Shown here: piece after piece, positions 56,103 to 64,000 of the stretch
How positions within the stretch are numbered: position 1 is the first letter of the stretch
How the letters are laid out: the number at the start of each line of letters is the position of its first letter
Assembly: GCA_965227535.1 (NCBI GenBank)
Contig: OZ245761.1
Coordinates: forward strand, 3,038,001 to 3,102,000
Direction of reading: 5' to 3'
DNA length: 64,000 nucleotides
DNA from: SZUA-430 sp965227535
GTDB taxonomy: Bacteria > Pseudomonadota > Alphaproteobacteria > Micropepsales > Micropepsaceae
Program-made: the position numbers and the translations under genes
Notes under the pieces: model-generated
Database searches by the model: none
Seen by the model: only the letters and a program-made list of their open reading frames with translations
What the model was told of the DNA's origin: nothing

Positions 56103-57299
56103 CTACGTTTGCGCCTTCAACTCCGTCAAAACCTCATCCGTATGCTCCCCCACAGTCGGCGGATCGAGCCGTATCGAGCACGGCGTCTTCGCGAACTTCA
56201 GGCCCGGCCGCATGGTGCGATAGCGCCCTTCGCTCTTGATCTCGCGCTCTTCGAAGAAATCGACCGCCTTGAAGTGCGGATCCTCGAACAAGGTCGTCAT
56301 CTCGTTCGCCCGCATCGCCGGCACGTGATGCTCGGCGCAAAGCTGCATCCATTCCTCGGTCGTCCGCGTCGCCGCCGCATCGCGCATCATCTGGTAATAG
56401 GCCTCGACGCGCGCCTTCCCGTCCGCCGCCGACAGAAACCGCTCGCTGTTATAGGCATCCGGAATGCCGCCGAGTTCCAGAAACTTCACCGACCCTTCGC
56501 GGCTCGCCGGCAGCACGACGAGATACCCGTCCTTGGTCTTATAGGGCTTGCGATGCGGCGTGATCGTCGTCGGATGCCCGAACTTCCCCGGCACATCCGG
56601 ATAGGTCTTGCCCCAAATATGCTCCGCCTGGATGAACCCGGTGAACGTCTCGAGCATCGGCACCTCGACGAACTGCCCCTCGCCCGTCCGCGCGCGATGC
56701 TGAAGCGCCGCCAGCGTCGCGATCACGGCAAACAACCCGCACGTCTTGTCCGCGATGATCGAAGGAAACGGCCGCAGCTCTTCATTGCCGTCGTAGAGCC
56801 GCAGCAGATCGCAAGCCCCCGACGCACCCTGGATCAAATCGTCGAACGCCTGCCGCCCGCTATAAGGCCCACCCGACCCATACCCGACCGCCTCGACATA
56901 AACGATGTCGGGCTTGATCGCCGCGACGTCGTCATACCCAAAGCCCAACCGCTTCACCGCCTCAGGCCGCATGTTGTGAATGAACACATCGCCCGTCGAG
57001 ATCAGCTTGCGCAGCGCCGCCTTGCCCTCATCGCTCTTCAGATCAATCGCCACCGACCGCTTGTTGCGATTGAGCGCAACGTAAAGCGGCCCCATATTCT
57101 GCGACTTCGGCGCCTTGCCCTGATTGCGCTGCCGATCGCCCGACGGCTCCTCGACCTTGATCACGTCCGCGCCGAGATCGCCCAGCGTCTGCGTCGCATA
57201 GGGCCCCAGCACGAACTGCGTCAGATCGATGATCCGGATCCCGTGCAGCGGACCCTGCGAAGCCTTGGTTTTGCCTGTCATTTCCTGAACTCTTTGCAT
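56103..57299 (-). CDS. Class III (CaiB/BaiF) CoA transferase
   Basis: The 398-residue protein has the family opening GIRIIDLTQFVLGPYATQ (about 22-39), the region with the probable catalytic Asp (FDDLIQGASG, near residue 160), and the late VPMLETFTGF segment. These enzymes move CoA between carboxylic acids; substrate is unknown. It is on the same strand as acs with 65 bases between them. Confidence 0.92.
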   Translation of the reverse strand: MQRVQEMTGKTKASQGPLHGIRIIDLTQFVLGPYATQTLGDLGADVIKVEEPSGDRQRNQGKAPKSQNMGPLYVALNRNKRSVAIDLKSDEGKAALRKLISTGDVFIHNMRPEAVKRLGFGYDDVAAIKPDIVYVEAVGYGSGGPYSGRQAFDDLIQGASGACDLLRLYDGNEELRPFPSIIADKTCGLFAVIATLAALQHRARTGEGQFVEVPMLETFTGFIQAEHIWGKTYPDVPGKFGHPTTITPHRKPYKTKDGYLVVLPASREGSVKFLELGGIPDAYNSERFLSAADGKARVEAYYQMMRDAAATRTTEEWMQLCAEHHVPAMRANEMTTLFEDPHFKAVDFFEEREIKSEGRYRTMRPGLKFAKTPCSIRLDPPTVGEHTDEVLTELKAQT

Positions 57300-57359
57300 C
57301 GATAGCGTGAAGCGCTAACCCTAGCCCCGGCGACGCGCGAAACTCCAGAGGCACGACAA

Positions 57360-58109
57360 ATGCAACTCCACCAAGCGGCCTGGCCCGAAATCGAAGAATA
57401 TCTGAAGTCCTCGACCGGCCTGATCGTGCCCATCGGCTCAACCGAGCAACATGGCCCCAACGGCCTCCTCGGCACCGACGCCATCTGCCCGGAGTTCATC
57501 GCCAAGACCGCCGGCGACGAAAGCGGCATCCTGGTCGGCCCCACGTTCAACGTCGGCTCGGCCCAGCACCATCTGGGCTTCCCCGGCACGATCACCTTGC
57601 GCCCCTCGACAATGATCGCCGCGATGTACGACTGGACGTCGTCGCTGACCCGCCACGGCTTCGACCGCATCTATTGGTTCAACGGCCACGGCGGCAACAT
57701 CGCGCCCATCAATTCGGCGTTCAGCGAAATCTACTCGGAGTTCTCCTTTGGCCGCGCCGGCTCGAACCGCAGACCCATCCGCCTCTTCCTGCGCAATTGG
57801 TGGGAACTGCCGGGCGTCGGCGACCTCTGCCGCGAACTATTCCCCGTCGGCGAAGGCAGCCACGCGACGGCGTCCGAAGTCGCCGTCACCTACTTCGCCT
57901 ATCCGGACGCGCAGAAGAAGGTCGACATGCACCCGAAGATCGCGCCCAACGGCTCGATCCGCGACGCCGACGACTACCGCCGCCAATTCCCCGACGGCCG
58001 CATCGGCTCCGACCCCAGCCAAGCCACCCCCGAAAAAGGCAAACGCATCGTCGAGGCGGCAGCAAAGGGACTAATCGCGGACTACAACGCGTTTATGCGG
58101 GCAGCTTAA
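57360..58109 (+). CDS. Creatininase-family amidohydrolase
   Basis: The 249-residue protein has the metal-binding residues E29, H31 and D40 in STEQHG and GTDA, the FNGHGGN motif (107-113) and a later EGSHATASE with further ligands. Creatininase-fold enzymes open cyclic amides or deformylate in pathways such as riboflavin/F420 synthesis; the substrate here is unknown. It is divergent from the CoA-transferase gene. Confidence 0.9.
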   Translation: MQLHQAAWPEIEEYLKSSTGLIVPIGSTEQHGPNGLLGTDAICPEFIAKTAGDESGILVGPTFNVGSAQHHLGFPGTITLRPSTMIAAMYDWTSSLTRHGFDRIYWFNGHGGNIAPINSAFSEIYSEFSFGRAGSNRRPIRLFLRNWWELPGVGDLCRELFPVGEGSHATASEVAVTYFAYPDAQKKVDMHPKIAPNGSIRDADDYRRQFPDGRIGSDPSQATPEKGKRIVEAAAKGLIADYNAFMRAA

Positions 58110-58113
58110 GGAC

Positions 58114-58653
58114 TCAGATCGGCAGCACGTTCGGGAGGCGCTGGCCCGCAACAACCGCAGTAATTTCGCCAAAGGGGCCGATCGAAACGAAGGCCTCATC
58201 TGGGCGAACAACCAGCGAAATATCCCACTTATGGTCGAGCGTGGGGTCAAAGCCCCTCAGTTCCGCAATTTTCCCTGCTGCTAGGTGATAATAGTCGGGA
58301 TTGGGCTCCACCCACAGGCCCAGTGTATCGTCCGTCTTGTTCTCAATCCGCAGCGTCGTTGTCCGCGATACATCCGATCGGCGTCGGAAGTATTCGTCCA
58401 TCCGCCGCAGATACGAACGGCGCAACGGAGGCAATCGTTCGCCAACGAAGAAAACGATCTCATTGGACGAGCGAAGCGTGACCGTCGCACCATCAAGGTC
58501 GATCTGCACGATCGCATCCAAAACCTCTTCCGCCGGATCAAATCCCTTCATGTCGACAAACGCGTTCGGCCCGATATCGTAGGCGGCACCGCGCGGCTCG
58601 ATGCGCACTCTTAGAGGCTTCTCGGCATCGTTCCACAGTCGCAGAGTTCTCAT
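58114..58653 (-). CDS. Hypothetical protein made of a tandem internal duplication
   Basis: The 179-residue soluble protein has two copies of a module of about 76 residues (2-77 and 98-175). Each copy shows a TLR start, an EP pair, a GFDP segment at about the middle and a GxRLP end. A short Arg-rich linker joins them. I know no family with this pattern. It is tail-to-tail with the creatininase gene, four bases apart. Confidence 0.75.
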   Translation of the reverse strand: MRTLRLWNDAEKPLRVRIEPRGAAYDIGPNAFVDMKGFDPAEEVLDAIVQIDLDGATVTLRSSNEIVFFVGERLPPLRRSYLRRMDEYFRRRSDVSRTTTLRIENKTDDTLGLWVEPNPDYYHLAAGKIAELRGFDPTLDHKWDISLVVRPDEAFVSIGPFGEITAVVAGQRLPNVLPI

Positions 58654-58681
58654 CGGGTTCGATCCTTGGGACTTCGCCGCG

Positions 58682-59014
58682 CTAGCAGTCGATCACGACG
58701 GCCCCGTCGACGATGCTGAAGGCAAGAGTGCGCAAACTCTTGCCCTCGCACGGCCCGCTCACGCAGAAGCCATCCTCGACACGAAAGCGCGCGCCGTGCG
58801 CCGAGCAGATGAACCGCGACCCATCCGCTGTGAGAAATTTGTCCGGAAACGTCTCCAACGGCACACCCTGATGCGGACAGGAATTCACATAGCCCAACAG
58901 GTCGCCACCGCGTCGCACGAGAATGAGATCAATCTGCGTCGCACCTTCGCCAACGACAAAGACGCGCGCCTGGCCCTCCTCAACATCGGTCGCTCGGCAA
59001 ACGACATGCTTCAT
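58682..59014 (-). CDS. Small Rieske [2Fe-2S] protein
   Basis: The 110-residue protein is a stand-alone Rieske domain with C46-x-H48 (CPHQG) and C70-x2-H73 (CSAHGA). Proteins of this kind deliver electrons to oxygenases or nitrite reductases. It is not next to the oxygenase alpha subunit found at about 40 kb. Its start overlaps the 85-residue gene by four bases. Confidence 0.9.
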   Translation of the reverse strand: MKHVVCRATDVEEGQARVFVVGEGATQIDLILVRRGGDLLGYVNSCPHQGVPLETFPDKFLTADGSRFICSAHGARFRVEDGFCVSGPCEGKSLRTLAFSIVDGAVVIDC

Positions 59015-59268
59015 TGAAGACCGTTGCGCACCAGCGCCAAGAACCGCTTCCGCTCCGCCGCTGAAGACACGCGAACGCGCTCGAAATCGCCGCGATCGGC
59101 AAACCGAAAATCGGCAAACAAGCCCGCGTCGTCTTCGTGAAAATGCAAGAACACCTTGCTGCGCCGGTAGAACACGCCGGGTGAGCGCTCGCTCAATGCC
59201 GGCAACGCCCGCAAATCCTTGATCAACGGCTCCAGCATCGCGAGCGCGTCCGGACCCGCGTGCTTCAT
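59011..59268 (-). CDS. Hypothetical 85-residue protein
   Basis: The small soluble protein has a conserved-looking core (SPGVFYRRSKVFLHFHEDDAG) and no recognised motif. It overlaps the Rieske gene (ATGA) and the EVE-domain gene (one base), so the three are co-transcribed. Confidence 0.75.
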   Translation of the reverse strand: MKHAGPDALAMLEPLIKDLRALPALSERSPGVFYRRSKVFLHFHEDDAGLFADFRFADRGDFERVRVSSAAERKRFLALVRNGLQ

Positions 59269-59687
59269 CAGCCCTTATACCCGCCCATCTTGCACACGAG
59301 CTTCCACTCCGCGTCCGTCACCGGTTGCACCGAGAGCCGCGCATATTTCGTGAGCGCCATCGCCGCGAGCTTCGGCTCGGCCTTCACCTGCGCGAGCGTC
59401 ACCGGCGTCGGAAACGGCGCCACCGCTTCAACGTCGACCATCGACCAGAACGGTTCGTCTGCCGTGGTGTCGGGATAGGCTTCCTTGATCACCTTCACGA
59501 CGCCGACGACGGCCTTCTCTTTGCCGGTGTGATAGAAGAACGCGAGCTCGCCCTTCTTCATCGCCCGCAAATTATCGCGCGCAACGAAATTGCGGACGCC
59601 GCTCCAGGGCTCGCCCTTCTTGCCGCGCGCCACCTGATGGTCCCAACCGAACGTCTCAGGCTCCGTCTTCAAAAGCCAATAAGCCAT
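59268..59687 (-). CDS. EVE-domain protein
   Basis: The 139-residue protein is an EVE (PUA-like) domain, opening AYWLLKTEPETFGW, with GVRNFVARDNLRAM and a conserved VGVVKV strand. EVE domains bind modified bases in nucleic acids. The ATG at 59687 gives the family start. It sits next to the YciI-like gene, an arrangement seen in other alphaproteobacteria. Confidence 0.9.
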   Translation of the reverse strand: MAYWLLKTEPETFGWDHQVARGKKGEPWSGVRNFVARDNLRAMKKGELAFFYHTGKEKAVVGVVKVIKEAYPDTTADEPFWSMVDVEAVAPFPTPVTLAQVKAEPKLAAMALTKYARLSVQPVTDAEWKLVCKMGGYKG

Positions 59688-59692
59688 GCCGT

Positions 59693-59983
59693 TCACTCCT
59701 TCGGCGCGCCGACCGTCCACTTCCACGGACGAATGTCGACGCTCGAAAACAAGCCCGCCTGCGCATAAGGGTCGGCCGCCGCAAACGCGCGCGCCGCTTC
59801 GATATCGGGAAGATCGAGAATGAGCATGCTGCCCAGCATCGTCGCGCCGTCTTCCGACACGAACGGCCCCGCGATCCTCACGTCGTTGATGCGGGACTGA
59901 ATGTACGCGAGATGGCGCGACCGCGCCTCCAGGCGCACGGGCGTCGAGTTCGGCTTATCCGTACAGATCAATGCAAACAGCAT
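59693..59983 (-). CDS. YciI-like small protein
   Basis: The 96-residue protein has the YciI/YCII ferredoxin-like fold (opening LFALICTDK, R-H-L-Y-I helix, DPYAQAGLF end). It is probably an enzyme or a ligand-binding protein of unknown substrate. It is between gpsA and the EVE gene on the same strand, with short gaps. Confidence 0.88.
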   Translation of the reverse strand: MLFALICTDKPNSTPVRLEARSRHLAYIQSRINDVRIAGPFVSEDGATMLGSMLILDLPDIEAARAFAAADPYAQAGLFSSVDIRPWKWTVGAPKE

Positions 59984-59988
59984 GGGCT

Positions 59989-60972
59989 CTAGTGCTCGCT
60001 CTTCAAAGGCCGCGACAACAGCGCGCCGATCGCAGCATCCACCGCAACGCGGCCCGCCACGATATCGGCCACCGCCTGCGCGATTGGCATCTCGACATTA
60101 GCCGCCCGCGCACGCGTCACCAATGCCTCCGCCGTCGCCGCGCCTTCGGCCAGCGGTCCACCGTCATCGGCAAGCCCGCCCTGCGCCAGCCGGACGCCGA
60201 GCGAAAAATTCCGCGACTGCCGGCTCGACGCCGTCAGCATCAAATCGCCAAGCCCGCTCAACCCACCCATCGTCTCAAGCCGCGCGCCAAGCGCGAGCCC
60301 GAAGCGCGTCATCTCTGCAAAGCCGCGCGTGGTTAAAGCCGCCCGCGCGCTCTCGCCGAACCCACGCCCTTCGACGACCCCGCACGCGATGGCGAGCACG
60401 TTCTTCACGGCGCCACCGATCGCAACTCCAGTCACGTCGGTCGAAGCGTAGGGTCGAAAGGTCGGCGAGCTCAGCATCCGCGCAATCTCATCCGCCGTTG
60501 CCGTGTCATCGAACGCGACGGTCACAGCACAAGGCAACCCACGAGCGACTTCGCCGGCAAAGCTCGGCCCGGACAACATCCCGAACCGCAGATCGCCTGC
60601 TTCCTCGCGCGCGACCTCGGTCATCAACTTGCCCGTCGGCCGTTCGATCCCCTTCGCGCAAATCAAAGCGCGGGCACCGGTCGAAACCTCCGCCCGTAAA
60701 CCACGAACCACCGCGCGCAAGTGCTGCGCCGGGCACACGAGAAGAATGAGATCGGCGCTCGCCACATCGCGCATCGCGACCGTCGCCACGATCGACGGCG
60801 ACAACGCTACGCCCGGTAAAAAGGTGCTGTTCTCGTGACGCGTATTGATTTGATTAACCACGTCGGCTTCACGCGCCCACAACGTGACCCGATCAACGGA
60901 GCCGACAAACGCCTGAGCGAGAGCGGTGCCCCAGGCCCCGCCGCCGGCTACCGCTAAGTGGCTTTTCCCCAC
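59989..60972 (-). CDS. gpsA: Glycerol-3-phosphate dehydrogenase [NAD(P)+]
   Basis: GpsA makes sn-glycerol-3-phosphate from dihydroxyacetone phosphate for phospholipid synthesis, with plsC elsewhere in the window acting later. The 327-residue protein has the GGGAWGTALAQAF cofactor motif (10-22) and the family segments GAVKNVLAIACG and NVEMPIAQAV. Length and order are normal. Its start faces the tetR gene. Confidence 0.96.
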   Translation of the reverse strand: MGKSHLAVAGGGAWGTALAQAFVGSVDRVTLWAREADVVNQINTRHENSTFLPGVALSPSIVATVAMRDVASADLILLVCPAQHLRAVVRGLRAEVSTGARALICAKGIERPTGKLMTEVAREEAGDLRFGMLSGPSFAGEVARGLPCAVTVAFDDTATADEIARMLSSPTFRPYASTDVTGVAIGGAVKNVLAIACGVVEGRGFGESARAALTTRGFAEMTRFGLALGARLETMGGLSGLGDLMLTASSRQSRNFSLGVRLAQGGLADDGGPLAEGAATAEALVTRARAANVEMPIAQAVADIVAGRVAVDAAIGALLSRPLKSEH

Positions 60973-60991
60973 GGTTTCGCCTGATTCGCCC

Positions 60992-61005
60992 TGTCGTGAA
61001 CGACA
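60992..61005. promoter_or_regulatory. Short palindrome between gpsA and tetR
   Basis: TGTCGT-N2-ACGACA is a perfect palindrome with 6-bp arms in the 87-base divergent gap, just before the tetR promoter. It is a good candidate TetR operator that could act on both genes. Confidence 0.45.
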
Positions 61006-61021
61006 CCACGTGAATGTTTTG

Positions 61022-61049
61022 TTGAATATTTACCCGGACCGGCTAGATT
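61022..61049 (+). promoter_or_regulatory. Promoter of tetR
   Basis: TTGAAT (61022-61027) and TAGATT (61044-61049) are 16 bases apart. The expected transcript start is about base 61056, only about four bases before the ATG at 61060, so the mRNA would be nearly leaderless. Confidence 0.55.
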
Positions 61050-61059
61050 ATTCGAACAA

Positions 61060-61713
61060 ATGTTGTGCAAAGACACAGTCCGAGGAAACATCCTACTAGC
61101 TGCGAAGAAGCGCTTCGTACACTACGGCTACGCCAAAACCACGATGGCCGAGATCGCCGCGGACTGTAGCATGTCCCCCGGCAACCTCTATCGGTACTTC
61201 CCAGGGAAACTGGACATTGCCGAGGCGATCGCGGGCGAAGCCGGCGAACAAGCAATCGCAAAGCTAAGAGATGTGCTGAAACGCCCTGGCCGCAGCGCCA
61301 AGGAGCGTCTGCGCGACTTCATGTTCGCGGACATGCGCCTCACCTACGAACAGCTGGAATACGACAAGCAGGTCTATGAAATGGCCCGCGTCGTAATGAT
61401 GGACCGCCCCCAATTCGCCAACCGGATTCTGGCGCTTCACCGCGCTTTGTTGTCGGAGATCCTGGCGGCCGGCAACGCCTCCGGCGAGTTCGCCATAGAA
61501 GACGTCGTCTTCACGGCGGAGATGATCCAATCCGCCACCATGAAGTTCCGCTACCCCCAACTCCACTCCAAGCTGCCCTACGAGAAACTGGAGCGGGAAC
61601 TCGAGGGGGTCGTTCACCTGGTCCTCAACGGACTGGACGACGGCGGCGCCGGCCGCGACCAGCCACGCAAAGCCGCGGACGAACAGAAATCCGAAACCCT
61701 CGTCAGCATTTGA
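61060..61713 (+). CDS. TetR-family transcriptional regulator
   Basis: The 217-residue protein has a classic TetR N-domain (about 7-52; ILLAAKKRFVHYGYAKTTMAEIA and SPGNLYRYF) and a variable helical ligand-binding domain (about 60-190). No Shine-Dalgarno precedes the ATG. The target is unknown; gpsA, divergent, is the nearest candidate. It interrupts the gpsA/tsaD order seen in relatives. Confidence 0.9.
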   Translation: MLCKDTVRGNILLAAKKRFVHYGYAKTTMAEIAADCSMSPGNLYRYFPGKLDIAEAIAGEAGEQAIAKLRDVLKRPGRSAKERLRDFMFADMRLTYEQLEYDKQVYEMARVVMMDRPQFANRILALHRALLSEILAAGNASGEFAIEDVVFTAEMIQSATMKFRYPQLHSKLPYEKLERELEGVVHLVLNGLDDGGAGRDQPRKAADEQKSETLVSI

Positions 61714-61787
61714 GCCATCAAAGGTTAACAGGCTGCGGCAGGACGTCGCACTGTGAGTGACGAGTGAACAAAAACGATTTCATTCAT

Positions 61788-61816
61788 TGATTTCAGATCA
61801 GAGCTCCCGTATATAG
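61788..61816 (+). promoter_or_regulatory. Strong sigma-70-type promoter of a small-protein unit
   Basis: TTGATT (61788-61793) and TATATA (61811-61816) are 17 bases apart, near-consensus. The start of transcription would be about base 61823, giving a 44-base leader before the 35-residue gene. Confidence 0.65.
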
Positions 61817-61866
61817 GTTTCATCAGGCGGCGAGAGCCACCGAACGAGATCAACGGAGAGACCAAA

Positions 61867-61974
61867 ATGACGAACCGCAACAACCTGGTGACCCAGATTT
61901 CCACGACGCTGGCCGGCTTTGTCCTCGGCGCGTATGGCTTGGTGTTCCTGCTCAACACCTTGAACGTGTTCTAA
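61867..61974 (+). CDS. 35-residue single-helix membrane protein
   Basis: The tiny frame begins ATG after GGAGAG (8-9 bases). It has a polar N terminus (MTNRNN), one hydrophobic helix (about 13-31) and a short end. It is too short to match a family. Its own promoter, ribosome site and terminator make it a good real gene. Confidence 0.7.
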   Translation: MTNRNNLVTQISTTLAGFVLGAYGLVFLLNTLNVF

Positions 61975-62001
61975 GCTGAAGCCTAAAATCAGCTCCCCAG
62001 A

Positions 62002-62040
62002 AAACGAGCGTCCGGTATCACCGGGCGCTCGTTTCTTTTT
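62002..62040 (+). terminator. Rho-independent terminator after the 35-residue gene
   Basis: A 14-bp stem with one G-T pair (62002-62015 with 62021-62034) and a 5-base loop is followed by CTTTTT. It lies 28 bases past the stop. Confidence 0.92.
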
Positions 62041-62068
62041 GGGATCAACGCATTAGACGTAAGCGCCG

Positions 62069-63136
62069 TCAGGCCTTCGCGCCTGCAATATTTTCGGACC
62101 GGCGATCCAGCGGCCACCGCGCCCGCGCCACCGAAGACAAGGTATCGATCAGCCCAAGTTGAAGACGTTCGAGTCCCGCCCACGCGACCATCGCGCCGTT
62201 GTCGGTGCAGAGCTTGACCGGCGGAACAACCAACTCGAATCCTTCATCGGCCGCTGCAGTGCACAATAAACGGCTGAGCGATTCATTCGCCGCAACCCCA
62301 CCCGCAACAACCAGGTGGTTGATGTTCAAATCCATCTCCCGCACCGCGCGCATAGCCTTACGCGACCGCATTGCCAATACCTCGGTCGCAGCCGCCTGAA
62401 AGCTTGCCGCGATGTCGCTGACGATCTGATCGTCGAAATCGACGCTGTCTGCGACCCGGCGCACCGCCGTCTTCAACCCGGAGAACGAAAAGTCGAAACC
62501 GTCGGCATCCGCGAGCGGCCGGGGGAAACGAAATCGTTTGGCATTGCCGGTCTTCGCCGCCTCTTCGATCGCCGGCCCGCCCGGAAAGCCAAGCCCCAAC
62601 AACTTGGCGGTCTTGTCGAACGCCTCGCCGGCGGCGTCGTCGATCGTGGTCCCCATCCGCGTAAAGCGTCCAACGCCCTCGCAGATCAAGAGCTGGCAAT
62701 GCCCGCCGGACACCAGCAGCAGCAAGAACGGAAATGGCACGCCATGCGTCAGCCGCGCGGTCAGCGCATGCGCCTCCAAATGATTGAGCGCGATGAGCGG
62801 TTTGCCTGACGCCAACGCAATAGCCTTGGCCGCGGTAAGTCCGACGGCCACGCCACCGATCAACCCCGGCCCCGCCGTTGCCGCAATCCCATCGAGATCC
62901 GCGATAGCAACGCCGGCATCCGCCAAGGCGCGCTCGACGACCTCTTCCAAAATCTCGACATGCGCCCGCGCCGCGATCTCCGGAACGACGCCGCCGTAGG
63001 GCTTATGTGCGGCGATTTGGCTCGCGACCACGTTCGACAACATCACGCCCGGCCCAGGCGCGCGGCCGCGAACGACGGCCGCCGCCGTCTCGTCGCAACT
63101 CGTCTCGATGCCCAGCACTGTAAGGTCTTGAGCCAA
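62069..63136 (-). CDS. tsaD: tRNA threonylcarbamoyladenosine synthase component TsaD
   Basis: TsaD transfers the threonylcarbamoyl group to A37 of ANN-reading tRNAs, with TsaB and TsaE. The 355-residue protein has the ASKHA opening LGIETSCDETAAA and the metal ligands H119 and H123 (HLEAH), with a third in the C-terminal region. Length is normal. It is divergent from hemC. Confidence 0.97.
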   Translation of the reverse strand: MAQDLTVLGIETSCDETAAAVVRGRAPGPGVMLSNVVASQIAAHKPYGGVVPEIAARAHVEILEEVVERALADAGVAIADLDGIAATAGPGLIGGVAVGLTAAKAIALASGKPLIALNHLEAHALTARLTHGVPFPFLLLLVSGGHCQLLICEGVGRFTRMGTTIDDAAGEAFDKTAKLLGLGFPGGPAIEEAAKTGNAKRFRFPRPLADADGFDFSFSGLKTAVRRVADSVDFDDQIVSDIAASFQAAATEVLAMRSRKAMRAVREMDLNINHLVVAGGVAANESLSRLLCTAAADEGFELVVPPVKLCTDNGAMVAWAGLERLQLGLIDTLSSVARARWPLDRRSENIAGAKA

Positions 63137-63232
63137 ATCCCGTTTCCAAGAAATCCGTCACACGCCTATATGTGGCGCGCGGCCATGAAGGTCGATAGCG
63201 TCCGCCACCCCGTAACACCAGGGCCTTCAAGC

Positions 63233-64000
63233 GTGCAAACTCGTCTGCGCATCGGCACTCGCGGTTCCCCGCTCGCGCTCACGCAAGCGCGCATGGTTAT
63301 CGCGGCGCTCGCACGCGTCCACGGCTGGAGCGCGGACGAAGCCGAAGCGGGCACCGAGATCGTTACGATCAAGACGACGGGCGACCGGGTCCAAGACCGA
63401 CCGCTGGCCGACATCGGCGGCAAGGGCCTCTTCGCGAAAGAACTGGAAGAAGCGCTGATCGCGGGCACGATCGACGCCGCCGTCCATTCGCTGAAGGATC
63501 TGCCGGGCCTCTTGCCGTACGGGATGATGCTTGCGTGCCACCTGCCGCGCGAAGACCCGCGCGATGCCCTCGTCGCAAAAGCCGCCAAATCCCTGAACGA
63601 TCTGCCGCAAGGCGCCCGCGTCGGCACGAGTTCCGTCCGCCGCAAAGCGATGCTGCACCACGCGCGGCCCGACCTCGACATCATTGGCTTCCGTGGCAAC
63701 GTCGAAACGCGCCTGAAGAAACTCGCGAACGGCGAAGCCGACGCCACGATCCTGGCTCTCGCAGGCCTCAAGCGCCTTAACGCCGAAGCGCATGCCAGCC
63801 ACATCTTCACGACGCAAGAGATGCTGCCGGCCGTCGCGCAAGGTGCGATCGGCGTCGAAATCCTGGAAAGCAACACGAGGGTCCGCGATCTCATAGCGCC
63901 GGCGAACGACCACGAAACCGACATCACCGTCACATTGGAGCGCGCCTTCCTCGCCGTCCTCGACGGCTCATGCCGCACGCCGATCGCAGGCCTCGCCGTG
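63233..64000 (+). CDS. hemC: Porphobilinogen deaminase (partial, runs off the window)
   Basis: HemC joins four porphobilinogen molecules into hydroxymethylbilane for heme synthesis. The first 256 codons are present: RIGTRGSPLALTQA opening, SLKDLPG and the dipyrromethane-cofactor cysteine C247 (GSCRTP). GTG at 63233 gives the usual N terminus and has AGGG upstream; in-frame ATGs at 63170 and 63185 are alternatives. The 3' end is outside the window. Confidence 0.93.
   Translation, partial: MQTRLRIGTRGSPLALTQARMVIAALARVHGWSADEAEAGTEIVTIKTTGDRVQDRPLADIGGKGLFAKELEEALIAGTIDAAVHSLKDLPGLLPYGMMLACHLPREDPRDALVAKAAKSLNDLPQGARVGTSSVRRKAMLHHARPDLDIIGFRGNVETRLKKLANGEADATILALAGLKRLNAEAHASHIFTTQEMLPAVAQGAIGVEILESNTRVRDLIAPANDHETDITVTLERAFLAVLDGSCRTPIAGLAV

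Overview
The window is a gene-dense, GC-rich chromosomal segment from an alphaproteobacterium. The evidence is the conserved order tsaB-rimI-fur-plsC-miaB-phoH-ybeY-corC-lnt-XRE regulator, the tsaD/gpsA/hemC block, a Fur-type protein without CxxC zinc motifs, PhaR/PhbAB and a GlnD-TrpS-Usp-Nfu block. I cannot name a genus. No rRNA, tRNA, IS element, phage gene or CRISPR array was seen, so this reads as core chromosome with accessory insertions.

Region by region. Positions 1-10060 hold a mostly minus-strand housekeeping block: Nfu Fe-S carrier, nitroreductase, tsaB, rimI, fur, plsC, miaB, phoH-like, ybeY, corC-like, lnt and an XRE regulator, closed by a strong terminator at the left edge. Positions 10100-21330 hold a class III nucleotide cyclase, usp, trpS, glnD, a GFA-family protein, an HtrA protease and mutS; murJ, which I recall lying between glnD and trpS in relatives, is absent here. 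Positions 21430-25630 are a plus-strand run (maeB, gloB, phosphodiester glycosidase-like, cupin). Positions 26770-30610 hold a prolyl-hydroxylase-like oxygenase and polyhydroxybutyrate precursor genes (phbB, phbA) with their regulator phaR, but no synthase. Positions 30630-38420 hold a membrane-anchored alpha/beta hydrolase, an exported pentapeptide-repeat protein, a DUF983-like protein, a PAS/degenerate GGDEF/EAL protein, and a three-gene set of YgiB-like, YgiC-like ATP-grasp and reductase genes. Positions 38490-46100 hold an enoyl-CoA hydratase, a Rieske oxygenase, small membrane proteins, and a lipid-linked sugar transfer cluster (LAB_N protein, GT2, two GT39).

Positions 46100-49430 are the most unusual part. 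A dyad-rich, visibly AT-richer intergenic region leads into a lysine 2,3-aminomutase, a D-Ala-D-Ala-ligase-like ATP-grasp enzyme and a GNAT acetyltransferase, all closely coupled. I infer a pathway that makes beta-lysine and then ligates and/or acetylates it; the product is unknown. Positions 49430-61000 hold transport (EamA, CorA), acyl-CoA metabolism (acs, class III CoA transferase), several small conserved genes and gpsA. Between gpsA and tsaD there is an almost leaderless tetR gene and a compact unit encoding a 35-residue membrane protein with its own promoter, Shine-Dalgarno and terminator. The window ends inside hemC.

Two architectural habits recur. Same-strand genes often overlap by ATGA or GTGA, and at five tail-to-tail junctions the two stop codons share a CTAA or CTAG tetranucleotide with no terminator visible. 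Functional calls come from motif reading of the translations; no database search was run.
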